A stretch of DNA of 64,000 nt from Nocardioides marinus (GTDB lineage Bacteria > Pseudomonadota > Alphaproteobacteria > Rhodobacterales > Rhodobacteraceae): the NCBI GenBank assembly GCA_019801415.1, contig JAHVJD010000003.1:310001-374000 (forward strand), given 5' to 3'. The notes beneath the pieces were generated by a model, which had not been told where the DNA came from, made no database searches, and saw only the letters and a program-made list of their open reading frames with translations. Shown one piece after another: positions 42,911-51,205 of the stretch. The translations under genes and the position numbers were made by a program. Every line of letters starts with the position of its first letter. Position 1 is the first letter of the stretch.

Positions 42911-43056
42911 GCGTTCTCAGGGCGGGGCGGAATTCCCCACCGGCGGTAAGCGGGCGAGATCCCGCAAGCCCGCGAGCGGCTTCCGGATGTCGGAAGTGTC
43001 AGCAGATCTGGTGCGACTCCAGAGCCGACGGTCACAGTCCGGATGAAAGAGAACGT
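42911..43056 (+). promoter_or_regulatory. FMN riboswitch (RFN element)
   Basis: The conserved RFN blocks appear in order: TCTCAGGGCGGGGCGGAAT, CCCCACCGGCGGTAAGC, AGCCCGCGAGCG, GCAGATCTGGTG, CCAGAGCCGACGGTCACAGT and CCGGATGAAAGAGAACG. It ends about 80 bases before ribH, so flavin would lower lumazine synthase expression. Position and blocks leave little doubt. Confidence 0.96.
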
Positions 43057-43136
43057 GCAGAAGGGCGACGCCAGAGGTGCGCCCGTCTGTCCGTGATCGC
43101 CTTGGGTGACGTGTCAGAACCTATGGAGATTACGAT

Positions 43137-43574
43137 ATGACACACACCCGCTATGCCTTCATCAAGGCCCAATGGCATGCAGATATCGTCGACCGCGCGC
43201 TGGAGGGATTCCAGCAGCTGATCCCGGCAGAGCAGATCGACGTCTTTGACGTACCCGGCGCGTTCGAGATGCCGCTGTTGGCGCAGGAGCTGGCCAAGAC
43301 CGGCAAATACGCTGCGGTTGCCTGTGCCGCGCTGGTGGTCGACGGTGGCATCTACCGGCATGACTTCGTCGCGCAGGCCGTGGTCGACGGGCTGATGCGG
43401 GCCGGCATGGACACCGGCGTGCCGGTGCTGTCGGTGTCGCTGACGCCGCATCATTTCCAGGAGACCGACCACCACATGGCGATCTACCGCGATCATTTCG
43501 TGGAAAAGGGCCGCGAAGCCGCGCGCGCCGCGCTGATGATCACCGAAACCCGCAAGGCGGCGCTGGCCGCCTAG
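43137..43574 (+). CDS. ribH: 6,7-dimethyl-8-ribityllumazine synthase, RibH2 type
   Basis: 145 residues. AFIKAQWHADIVDRALEGF, DVPGAFEMPLLAQELAKTGKYAAV, VVDGGIYRHDFVAQAVVDGLM and SVSLTPHHFQETDHH match the RibH2 (decameric, Brucella-like) lumazine synthase rather than the icosahedral RibH1. The single gene under an FMN riboswitch mirrors the Brucella arrangement. It condenses ribitylaminouracil with dihydroxybutanone phosphate. Its stop interlocks with that of thiQ on the other strand (43571-43574). Confidence 0.93.
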   Translation: MTHTRYAFIKAQWHADIVDRALEGFQQLIPAEQIDVFDVPGAFEMPLLAQELAKTGKYAAVACAALVVDGGIYRHDFVAQAVVDGLMRAGMDTGVPVLSVSLTPHHFQETDHHMAIYRDHFVEKGREAARAALMITETRKAALAA

Positions 43575-44263
43575 CCCAGATAGGCCTTGAGGGCCGGCGG
43601 CGGGTTGTCCAGCAACTCTGTCGTCGGCTGCGGCGGATGGGCGCGGCCCTCCGCCACCAGCACCACCTGATCCGCGATGCGGCGGGCATCTGCAGGTTCA
43701 TGGCTGACCATCAGCACGGTGGCTCCGCTTTCGCGCGCCAGCTCTGCCACAAGATCCAGCATCTCGGCCTTCAGGGCGGGGCCAAGCGCGGCAAAGGGTT
43801 CATCCAGCAGCAGGATATCGCGCCCCTGCACCAGCACCCTTGCCAAAGCCACACGGCTTTGCTGGCCGCCGGACAGGGCCGCGGGCTTGCGAGCGCCCAT
43901 TCCAGAAAGGCCGACCCGCGTGAGCGCGGCCTCCACCTTCTGCCAGTCTGCATCCGACAGCCGCAGGCTGGCGCGCAGCCCCAGGCCGACGTTCTGGGCT
44001 GCGCTCAGATGCGGAAAAAGGTTGCCGTCCTGAAACAGCATCGCCACAGGCCGCTTGCCCGGCGGCTGGCCGGCCATATCCGCGCCCTGCCAGCGGATCT
44101 CGCCGCGGGTCAGCGGCAGAAAGCCTGCGATCGCCTCCACCAGCGTGGACTTGCCCGCGCCCGACGGGCCGATGACCGCGGTGCAGCTGCCGGTCCGGAT
44201 CTCCAGATTCGCCTCCACCGCGTAGCCGCCGTTCAGGATCCGGCAATTTTCAAGTTTCAGCAT
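43571..44263 (-). CDS. thiQ: Thiamine ABC transporter ATP-binding protein
   Basis: 230 residues: Walker A GPSGAGKST, signature LSGGQQSR, Walker B ILLLDEPFAALG, switch His in VLMVSHEPADARR. It follows thiP with a 14-base overlap and completes thiB-thiP-thiQ under the TPP riboswitch, which supports thiamine as substrate. Confidence 0.93.
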   Translation of the reverse strand: MLKLENCRILNGGYAVEANLEIRTGSCTAVIGPSGAGKSTLVEAIAGFLPLTRGEIRWQGADMAGQPPGKRPVAMLFQDGNLFPHLSAAQNVGLGLRASLRLSDADWQKVEAALTRVGLSGMGARKPAALSGGQQSRVALARVLVQGRDILLLDEPFAALGPALKAEMLDLVAELARESGATVLMVSHEPADARRIADQVVLVAEGRAHPPQPTTELLDNPPPALKAYLG

Positions 44264-45806
44264 GCCAGCGGCCTCCGCGGTCCAGTATCCAGAAGGCGCC
44301 CATCGACAGCGCCAGCAGCAAGAGCGCGGCCGCCGCCGCTGCCTCCATCCGGTAGGCCCCCATCAGCCGGTAGATCTGCAGCGGCAGAGTGGCAAATTCC
44401 GGGTCGGCGAACAGCGCCACCACGCCGAGATCGCCCATCGACAGCGCTGCCGCAAGCCCCGCGGCAAATCCGGTCTGCGCCCGCATCCGGGGCAGGTAGA
44501 CGTGGCGCACGAAATGCCAGCCGCGCATGTCCAGCGACAGTGACAGGCGGCCGTAGCGTCCCAGCACTTCCTGCGCGCGCGGCGCCAGGATGCGCATCGC
44601 AAAGGGCAGCGCCATCACCGCATTGACCAGGGCCGTGACCGGCAGGGCCAGAGCAAATGGGCTGGCGAACGGGTAGATCACGATGAACAGCCCGGTGCCG
44701 ATCACCAGCGGCGAGGCCGCAAGCCCGAGAATTCCAGAGAGCTCCGCCAGCCTTCCGCGCCCCGCCGCGGCCGCCGCAGCCATCGGCAGCGCCAGCACCA
44801 GCAGCAGCGCGGTGCTGAGCGCCGCCACCAGAACCGAATTGCCCGCCGCCTGCCAGACAGAGCCTTTCAGCGTGGCGAGCCCCGGCAGCCCGGCCAGCAC
44901 GATCGCGGCCAGCGGCAGTAGCAGAAAGGCAGCGGCCAGCAGGATCCAGCCTGCATCCAGCCCGCGCGCGAGGGTGCTTTTGCCGTCCCAGCGCTGCACC
45001 GCGCGGTCCAGCCCGGCGCCGAAACCCTCGCCCGTCGAGACCCGCAGCGCCACCAGCGCAGCGGCGCCGGTCAGCACGAGTTGCAGGCCCGACAGAAGTG
45101 CGGCGCGGCCAAGGTCGAAATCAAAGCGGAAGGCCTGATAAATCGCGAGCTCAATCGTGGTGGCCCGCGGTCCGCCGCCCAGCGTCAGCGCCACCGCAAA
45201 GCTGGAAAGGCAGATGGCAAAGACCACCGCCAGCGCGCCCGGGGCGACGCGGCGCAGCATCGGCACTTCCAGCAGCCGCCACATCGCCAGCGGCCCGGCA
45301 TCCAGCTGGGCGGCGAGGCGGAAGCGCTCGGCCGGGATTTCCTGCCAACCCTGCAGGATCAGCCGGGTGGCCAGCGGCAGGTTGAAAAAGACATGTGCCA
45401 GCACCACCCCGTGCAGCCCGTAGATCTGCACCGGCTCCAGCCCGAACAGACCCAGCAACACACTCAGCCAGCCGGCGCGGCCGAACACCGCCAGCAGACC
45501 AAGGATCGCCACGATCACCGGCAGGATGAACGGCGCGCCCAGAAGCGCGATCAGCAGCCGCCGCCCGGCAAAGCGTCGCCGCGCCAGCGCGCGGGCAACG
45601 GGGATGGCGAGGCCGACGCTCAGCAGCGCCGACAGGCTGGCCTGTGTCAGGGTAAAGCGCAGCGCGGACCAGTCGCTGGTCGCAAGGCCGCTGCCGGTTT
45701 CGGCCCTGAGGGCCACCGCCGCGAGGGTGCCCAGGATCAGCGCCGCAACCAGAAGCGCCGCGCCGATCCCGGCCGTTGCCCTTATTGGCTGAGCGCGTTC
45801 AGCCAT
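44250..45806 (-). CDS. thiP: Thiamine ABC transporter permease
   Basis: 518 residues with two fused permease units of about six membrane segments each, as in ThiP and the iron permease SfuB. EAA-like loops are RFRLAAQLDAGPLAMWRLLEVPMLRRVAPGAL and LGRYGRLSLSLDMRGWHFVRHVYLPRM. The ATG at 45806 lies inside the end of thiB (25-base overlap). It moves thiamine (or its phosphates) across the inner membrane. Confidence 0.92.
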   Translation of the reverse strand: MAERAQPIRATAGIGAALLVAALILGTLAAVALRAETGSGLATSDWSALRFTLTQASLSALLSVGLAIPVARALARRRFAGRRLLIALLGAPFILPVIVAILGLLAVFGRAGWLSVLLGLFGLEPVQIYGLHGVVLAHVFFNLPLATRLILQGWQEIPAERFRLAAQLDAGPLAMWRLLEVPMLRRVAPGALAVVFAICLSSFAVALTLGGGPRATTIELAIYQAFRFDFDLGRAALLSGLQLVLTGAAALVALRVSTGEGFGAGLDRAVQRWDGKSTLARGLDAGWILLAAAFLLLPLAAIVLAGLPGLATLKGSVWQAAGNSVLVAALSTALLLVLALPMAAAAAAGRGRLAELSGILGLAASPLVIGTGLFIVIYPFASPFALALPVTALVNAVMALPFAMRILAPRAQEVLGRYGRLSLSLDMRGWHFVRHVYLPRMRAQTGFAAGLAAALSMGDLGVVALFADPEFATLPLQIYRLMGAYRMEAAAAAALLLLALSMGAFWILDRGGRWHAET

Positions 45807-46759
45807 TCGTCCAGCGCCGTATCCCGCACGGCGGCGGCCTCGTCCTCGGACAGCAGCAACGACTTGGTCGGCTGTGCCAGGGTCTCAAACCCTTCGGGAA
45901 GACCCTCCGCCGGGGTTACGGCAGGGTACATCCAGTTGGTGGTCGGAATGATCGACTGGAAGGCATCGGAGACCATGAAGTCGAGGAACTTGTCGGCCAG
46001 CTCCGGCTGGTCGGAGCCAGCCAGCTTGCCGGCCACTTCGACCTGCATGTAATGGCCCTCGTCAAAGGCGGCAGCCGCCTTGGTGCCGTCTTCCTCGGCA
46101 ATCAGGTGATAGGCCGGAGAGGTGGTGTAGGACAGCACCATGTCGGCTTCGCCCTCCAGGAACATGCCGTAGGCTTCGGACCAGCCCTTGGTCACCGTCA
46201 CCACGTTGTCGGCCAGCCCTTCCCAGATCGCGGGGGCTTCATCGCCGTAGGCTGCCTTGACCCACATCAGCAGTCCCAGACCAGGGGTCGAGGAGCGCGG
46301 ATCCTGGATCACGATCTTCTTGTCGCTGGTGGCCAGCGCCTTGAAATCGGCAGGCGCCGCGGCATCAGCGTTGTGGACAAAGGCGAAGTAGCCCCAGTCG
46401 TAGGGCACAAAGGTCGCGTCGTTCCACGCAACCGGCAGGCTGTAGTCGGCGCTGACCGAATGCTCGGCGAACAGGCCGGTCGCCTTGGCGGCGGCGGTCA
46501 GGTTGGTGTCCAAGCCCAGAACCACGTCGGCCTCGGATCGGGCGCCCTCCAGCTTGATGCGCGCAAGCAGTGCCGCGCCATCGCCTGCGCCGACCAGTTT
46601 CAGGTCGCAGCCGCAGACTTCCTCGAACGCCTTCTCGACGGCCGGGCCGGGGCCCCATTCGGAGACGAAGCTGTCATAGGTATAAACGGTGAGTTCGGGC
46701 GTGTCGGCAAAGGCTGCCGAGGCGCCCAGCAGTCCCGCTGCAAATGCAAGATGTTTCAT
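45782..46759 (-). CDS. thiB: Thiamine-binding periplasmic protein
   Basis: 325 residues from ATG 46759, whose ribosome site AAGGAGG is ideally placed; the frame open to 46786 is rejected. Signal MKHLAFAAGLLGASAAFA. ELTVYTYDSFVSEWGPGPAVEKAFEE and PVAWNDATFVPYDWGYFAFVHN are typical of ThiB/TbpA. The TPP riboswitch lies 47 bases upstream, so thiamine pyrophosphate should repress the operon. Confidence 0.94.
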   Translation of the reverse strand: MKHLAFAAGLLGASAAFADTPELTVYTYDSFVSEWGPGPAVEKAFEEVCGCDLKLVGAGDGAALLARIKLEGARSEADVVLGLDTNLTAAAKATGLFAEHSVSADYSLPVAWNDATFVPYDWGYFAFVHNADAAAPADFKALATSDKKIVIQDPRSSTPGLGLLMWVKAAYGDEAPAIWEGLADNVVTVTKGWSEAYGMFLEGEADMVLSYTTSPAYHLIAEEDGTKAAAAFDEGHYMQVEVAGKLAGSDQPELADKFLDFMVSDAFQSIIPTTNWMYPAVTPAEGLPEGFETLAQPTKSLLLSEDEAAAVRDTALDEWLNALSQ

Positions 46760-46805
46760 GCCATCCTCCTTTGCGGCTTTGGGCAAGGGTGGAGGCTGTC
46801 CAGTA

Positions 46806-46882
46806 CCTTCCCTCCGCCGGTGTGATCCGGTTCAGGTTCAACGGGTATCATCTCAGCGCCCGCGCGCACCCCGAGGTGGCGC
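46806..46882 (-). promoter_or_regulatory. TPP riboswitch (THI element) of thiBPQ
   Basis: Read on the minus strand: CTCGGGGTGC, then GCTGAGATGATACCCGTTGA, ACCTGAACCGGATCACACCG and GGCGGAGGGAAGG. These are the conserved pyrimidine- and pyrophosphate-binding blocks of the THI element. It ends about 47 bases before thiB. Confidence 0.96.
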
Positions 46883-47054
46883 GCAGAGTATTCCCCGCAC
46901 GCCGCAATGACAAGGCAAACTCCGCCGTCTGTCTTGCGCCGCCAAACCCCGGCGGAGACGCTAGGGGCGGCGCCGGTCGCCTGTGCCGCAGCAGGAAACC
47001 CCTTGAGAGAGCGTCCCCCGCCCGCTAAGCACGGCCCAAAGGAGACCCTTCCCG

Positions 47055-48158
47055 ATGTCGATGAACAGCTTTGGACACCTCTTCCGCGTTACCACCTGGG
47101 GCGAAAGCCACGGGCCCGCGCTTGGCGCTACCGTCGACGGGTGCCCGCCGAACGTCCCGTTGGAGCCGGAAATGCTGCAGCAGTGGCTGGACAAGCGCCG
47201 TCCGGGGCAGAACAAGAACACCACCCAGCGCAATGAACCCGACGCGGTGAAGATCCTGTCCGGCGTGTTCGAGGGCAAATCCACCGGCACGCCGATCCAG
47301 CTGATGATCGAGAATACCGACCAGCGCTCAAAGGACTATGGCGAGATCGCGCAGACCTTCCGTCCGGGCCATGCCGACATCACCTATTTCCAGAAATACG
47401 GCAACCGCGACTACCGCGGCGGCGGCCGGTCCTCGGCGCGCGAAACCGCGGCGCGGGTTGCGGCGGGCGGTGTTGCACGTGAAGCAATCAAGACATTGGT
47501 GCCTGGTCTGGAGATCAAGGGCTACATGACCCGGATGGGCGAGATGGAAATCGACCGCAGCCGGTTCGACTGGGATGCGATCGACCAGAATGATTTCTGG
47601 ATCCCGGATGCCGGGGCCGTGCAGGACTGGGAAGACTATCTGCAAGGCTTGCGCAAGGCGCATGACTCGGTCGGCGCGGTCGTGGAGGTTGTCGCGCGCG
47701 GCGTGCCCGCAGGCATTGGCGCGCCGATTTACGGCAAGCTGGACACTGATCTGGCCGCGGCGATGATGTCGATCAACGCGGTGAAGGGCGTCGAGATCGG
47801 CGAGGGCATGAACGCCGCCCGGCTGAAAGGTTCGGAGAACGCCGACGAGATCTTCATGGGCAATGACGGCGCGCCGGTCTATTCCTCGAACCATGCCGGC
47901 GGCATTCTTGGTGGTATTTCCACCGGGCAGGACGTGGTGGTGCGTTTCGCGGTCAAGCCGACCTCCTCGATCCTCACTCCGCGCCAGTCGATCCGCAAGG
48001 ACGGCACCGCCACCGAGGTCATCACCAAGGGCCGTCACGACCCCTGCGTCGGCATCCGCGCGGTGCCGGTGGCCGAGGCGATGATGGCTTGCGTGATCCT
48101 GGACCACTTGCTGCTGCACCGCGGCCAGATCGGCGAGAATCAGGGCCGCATCGGCTGA
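47055..48158 (+). CDS. aroC: Chorismate synthase AroC
   Basis: 367 residues. [77 protein letters not shown] and [16 protein letters not shown] are the FMN/EPSP-binding signatures. It makes chorismate from EPSP with reduced FMN. ATG 47055 is preceded by AAAGGAGACC. A single gene, divergent from thiB. Confidence 0.97.
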   Translation: MSMNSFGHLFRVTTWGESHGPALGATVDGCPPNVPLEPEMLQQWLDKRRPGQNKNTTQRNEPDAVKILSGVFEGKSTGTPIQLMIENTDQRSKDYGEIAQTFRPGHADITYFQKYGNRDYRGGGRSSARETAARVAAGGVAREAIKTLVPGLEIKGYMTRMGEMEIDRSRFDWDAIDQNDFWIPDAGAVQDWEDYLQGLRKAHDSVGAVVEVVARGVPAGIGAPIYGKLDTDLAAAMMSINAVKGVEIGEGMNAARLKGSENADEIFMGNDGAPVYSSNHAGGILGGISTGQDVVVRFAVKPTSSILTPRQSIRKDGTATEVITKGRHDPCVGIRAVPVAEAMMACVILDHLLLHRGQIGENQGRIG

Positions 48159-48164
48159 CTTTCA

Positions 48165-48200
48165 GGCTCTAACAAGGGAGCTTTCCAGCAGCTCCGAGCC
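48165..48200. terminator. Hairpin between convergent aroC and the MerR gene
   Basis: Inner arms GGAGCT (48177-48182) and AGCTCC (48190-48195), outer arms GGCTC (48165-48169) and GAGCC (48196-48200). No T run follows on either strand, so it is a weak or non-classical terminator. Its 5' part is inside one copy of a 15-bp direct repeat (48163-48177). Confidence 0.4.
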
Positions 48201-48202
48201 GT

Positions 48203-48619
48203 CTAGCCGTGCTCCGTGGCGCATTGGCTGTGATCGCCAAGCGCCGTCAGCACCTTGCAGCAGCCACCGTTGCCGCCATCGCACAGGTGGCTGATCCGCT
48301 CCAACTCGGTCGCCAGCTGTTCCAATTTGCGGATGCGGTCACGAACGTTGGCCAACTGGCTGCGGGCGATGCGGTCGGCTTCGGCACAATCCTCGCCCAG
48401 CTGGCCATCCAGCCCCATCAGCGCCTTGATGTCTTCCAGCGAAAAGCCGAGGTCGCGGGCATGCTTGATGAACCCCAGCGCATCCATCCCGTCCTGCCCA
48501 TAACGGCGCTGGTTGCCGGCATTGCGGCCCGGCTGCGGCAGCAGTCCGATCTCCTCGTAATAGCGGATGGTGGGCACCTTCACGCCCGTCGCCTTGGACA
48601 GCTGGCCGATGGAAAACAT
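48203..48619 (-). CDS. MerR-family metal regulator (CadR/PbrR-like)
   Basis: 138 residues. FSIGQLSKATGVKVPTIRYYEEIGLLP is the MerR winged helix. C78, C113 and C120/C121 (HLCDGGNGGCCKVL) fit the Cys pattern of cadmium/lead/zinc-sensing MerR proteins. Divergent from a CDF exporter across a promoter with the long spacer MerR proteins untwist (48631-48661). Metal ion not determined; Zn, Cd or Pb are likely. Confidence 0.9.
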   Translation of the reverse strand: MFSIGQLSKATGVKVPTIRYYEEIGLLPQPGRNAGNQRRYGQDGMDALGFIKHARDLGFSLEDIKALMGLDGQLGEDCAEADRIARSQLANVRDRIRKLEQLATELERISHLCDGGNGGCCKVLTALGDHSQCATEHG

Positions 48620-48630
48620 GCGAAGCCCTC

Positions 48631-48661
48631 TTGAAGCTCTAGTGACTAGAGCACTTAGGTT
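48631..48661 (+). promoter_or_regulatory. MerR-type promoter/operator of the CDF gene
   Basis: A -35 TTGAAG (48631-48636) and a -10 TAGGTT (48656-48661) are 19 bp apart. Between them lies the perfect 8+1+8 palindrome GCTCTAGT, G, ACTAGAGC (48636-48652). The long spacer and an operator between the boxes are the mark of MerR-activated promoters; the sequence resembles zntA/cadA sites. Confidence 0.85.
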
Positions 48662-48691
48662 GACCTCGAATCAAGAACGAGGACAAGAGAA

Positions 48692-49327
48692 ATGGCAGGC
48701 TGCTGCAATCACGAAGCAAAATTCGACGGGGTCTCGGCGGACTACAAACGCAGGCTATGGGCGGTAATCGCCATCAACGCGGGCATGTTCGCGGTGGAGA
48801 TGGGCGCCGGCCAGCTGTCCGGCAGCCAGGCGCTGAAGGCGGACGCGCTGGATTTCCTGGGCGATGCGCTGACCTATGGCATTTCACTGGCGGTGATCGG
48901 CGCCTCCCTGCGCACCCGCGCGCTTGCAGCCCTGGGCAAGGGCGTCAGCCTGCTGCTGATGGGGCTGTGGGTGTTCGGCTCGACCATCTATCAGGTGTTC
49001 TACATCGGCGTGCCGCAGGCGCATGTGATGGGCGGGATCGGGTTCATGGCGCTGGCGGCCAACCTGATCTCGGTCATGCTGCTGGCACGCTACAAGGACG
49101 GGGATGCCAATGTGCGCTCGGTCTGGCTGTGTTCGCGCAATGACGCCATCGGCAACGTCGCGGTGATGATCGCGGCACTGGGGGTCTGGGGCACGGCCAG
49201 CGGCTGGCCCGACCTGATCGTGGCCGGCATCATGGGCGGTTTGTTCCTCAGCTCCGCCTTCCAGATCCTGATGCAGGCGCTGAAGGAATGGCGCAGCGAG
49301 GCGGTGCAGGCCGCGCATCAGCACTGA
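48692..49327 (+). CDS. CDF-family cation efflux transporter, short form
   Basis: 211 residues with six membrane segments and no C-terminal cytoplasmic domain. N-terminal AGCCNHEAKFDG has a Cys pair. The metal site is ADALDFLGDALTYG in segment 2 (D-x3-D) and SRNDAIGNVAVM in segment 5 (N-D-x3-N), a variant of the usual H-D-x3-D pattern. It would export the metal sensed by the divergent MerR protein. Confidence 0.87.
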   Translation: MAGCCNHEAKFDGVSADYKRRLWAVIAINAGMFAVEMGAGQLSGSQALKADALDFLGDALTYGISLAVIGASLRTRALAALGKGVSLLLMGLWVFGSTIYQVFYIGVPQAHVMGGIGFMALAANLISVMLLARYKDGDANVRSVWLCSRNDAIGNVAVMIAALGVWGTASGWPDLIVAGIMGGLFLSSAFQILMQALKEWRSEAVQAAHQH

Positions 49328-49333
49328 CGCCCA

Positions 49334-49369
49334 CGGTCTGCGCCGACGCCTGCGGCGGGGCGTAGACCG
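49334..49369 (+). terminator. Possible terminator hairpin after the CDF gene
   Basis: CGGTCT (49334-49339) pairs with AGACCG (49364-49369), with further imperfect GC pairing inside. No clear T run. It lies 6 bases after the CDF stop. Confidence 0.35.
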
Positions 49370-49435
49370 CACGATCGGCCGCCGGGGCGCAATCAGCCCA
49401 TTGATCTTTGCGGCGCATGGGCGCAGGGTCGCGCC

Positions 49436-50371
49436 ATGGCAAAACCGTTAACATCGCATCGACCTGTGCTGGCAGTCCTGTTGAAGGTACTGGCCATCGC
49501 GCTGTTCACCGCCCTGTCCGGGATCATCAAGGCCACCTCTGCGCATGTGCCCGCAGGCGAAGCGGTGTTCTTCCGCTCCTTCTTCGCGATCCCGGTGATC
49601 GTGGTCTGGCTGGCCGCGCGGGGTGAGCTGCGGCACGGGCTGATCACCAAGCGGCCGATGTACCATGTCTGGCGCGGGCTGGTGGGGACATCGGCGATGG
49701 CGATGACCTTCATGGGGCTCGCGTTGCTGCCGCTGCCCGAGGTCACCGCAATCGGCTATGCCACGCCGATCTTCACCCTGATCCTGGCAGCGCTGTTTCT
49801 GGGCGAGACCATCCGCATGGTGCGGATCACCGCGGTTGCCATCGGGCTGCTGGGGGTTCTGATCATGATCTGGCCACGACTCGGCGGCGATCTGGAGGAT
49901 GGCGCCATGCTGGGGGTTCTGCTGGTCGTCGCAGCGACGGTGGCGCGCGGCTTCGTGCAGATCCACATCCGCCGCATGGTGCAGTCGGAACATACCGCTG
50001 CGATCGTGTTCTATTTCTCGCTCACGGCCTCGGTGCTGGCGCTGCTGACCGCGCCGTTCGGCTGGGTAGTGCCAGAGCCCCGCGTGCTGGCGTTGCTGGT
50101 CTCGGCCGGGCTGGTCGGCGGGGTGGCGCAGATCCTGGTCACCTCCTCCTACCGGTTTGCCCCGGCCTCAATGCTGGCACCTTATGACTACGCTTCGATG
50201 ATCTTTGCCATCATCATCGGTTATGTCTGGTTCAACGAGTGGCCGACGCTCGTGATGCTGGCAGGGGCCGCCTTGGTCGTGGCGGGCAATGCGTTGGTGA
50301 TCTGGCGCGAGCACCGGCTTGGCCTGCAGCGGGGCAAGGCCAAGCCGATGATCGATCCCAAGGGCGGATAA
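49436..50371 (+). CDS. DMT-superfamily (EamA) transporter
   Basis: 311 residues, ten membrane segments in two EamA repeats (LFTALSGIIKATSAHVPAGEAVFFRSFFAIP and, in the second half, VSAGLVGGVAQILVTSSYRFAPASMLAPYDYASMIFAIIIGY). Probably exports an amino acid or metabolite; substrate unknown. It ends where the second copy of a 15-bp direct repeat begins (50372). Confidence 0.9.
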   Translation: MAKPLTSHRPVLAVLLKVLAIALFTALSGIIKATSAHVPAGEAVFFRSFFAIPVIVVWLAARGELRHGLITKRPMYHVWRGLVGTSAMAMTFMGLALLPLPEVTAIGYATPIFTLILAALFLGETIRMVRITAVAIGLLGVLIMIWPRLGGDLEDGAMLGVLLVVAATVARGFVQIHIRRMVQSEHTAAIVFYFSLTASVLALLTAPFGWVVPEPRVLALLVSAGLVGGVAQILVTSSYRFAPASMLAPYDYASMIFAIIIGYVWFNEWPTLVMLAGAALVVAGNALVIWREHRLGLQRGKAKPMIDPKGG

Positions 50372-50404
50372 CAGGCTCTAACAAGGCATACTCGTTGCAT
50401 TTGC

Positions 50405-51103
50405 CTAGACCGACCGGGTCAGCCCGCCGTCGATGCGAATGTTCTGCCCAGTGGTATAGGCAGCCTCGTCCGAGGCAAGATGCGCAATCAGCGCCGAGAC
50501 TTCGCGGGCGGTGCCGTAGCGGCCCATCGGGATCCGCGCCTTGCGGTCCTCGGTCTCGGGCAGGCTGTCGATGAAACCGGGCAGCACGTTGTTCATCCGC
50601 ACGCCCTTTGCGGCATATTTGTCCGCGAAGAGTTTGGTGAAACTGGCCAGCCCGGCCCGGAACACGCCCGAGGTCGGAAACAGCGGATCGGGTTCAAACG
50701 CCGCAAAGGTCGAGATGTTGATGATCGAACCCTTGCCTTGCGCCGCCATGATCGGGGCCACCAGACGGGTCGGGCGGATCACGTTCATCAAGTAGTATTC
50801 CATCCCCAGATGCCAGTCATCATCGCTGATTTCCAGCACATCGCCCTTGGGGCCATGGCCGGCCGAATTGACCAGCACGTCGATCCGCCCCCAGCGGCCC
50901 ATCGCCTTGTCCACGAGCGCCTGCAGGTCATTTTGCACAAGGTTAGAGCCTGTATGGCCGATGCCGCCCAGCTCTTCGGCCAGGGCTTCGCCCTTGCCGG
51001 AGGAGGACAGGATCGCCACCTCGTAGCCTTGGGCGCGCAGGTGGCGGGCCGCGTCGGCGCCCATGCCGCTGCCGGCGGCGGTGAACAGGGCTATCTTGGT
51101 CAT
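50405..51103 (-). CDS. SDR-fold protein with altered catalytic residues
   Basis: 232 residues from ATG 51103. The nucleotide site is ALFTAAGSGMGADAARHL, and LVNSAGHGPKGDVLEISDDDW is the NAG-type block. At the usual Y-x3-K site the sequence is TSGVFRAGLASF: Ser and Arg stand where Tyr and Lys are expected, as in the BKR-like SDR subgroup (cd05344 type). It may have a different chemistry or a binding role. Divergent from the LysR gene, which may control it. Confidence 0.85.
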   Translation of the reverse strand: MTKIALFTAAGSGMGADAARHLRAQGYEVAILSSSGKGEALAEELGGIGHTGSNLVQNDLQALVDKAMGRWGRIDVLVNSAGHGPKGDVLEISDDDWHLGMEYYLMNVIRPTRLVAPIMAAQGKGSIINISTFAAFEPDPLFPTSGVFRAGLASFTKLFADKYAAKGVRMNNVLPGFIDSLPETEDRKARIPMGRYGTAREVSALIAHLASDEAAYTTGQNIRIDGGLTRSV

Positions 51104-51205
51104 GGTGTTACTCCTTCTGCTGCCTGGAACATGGCGGCTGTGGCGGCGCTTGACCAATCATGTTTCATCGCGCAAGGCTGTAGAAAATCTACTGGCTGAA
51201 CCCCG

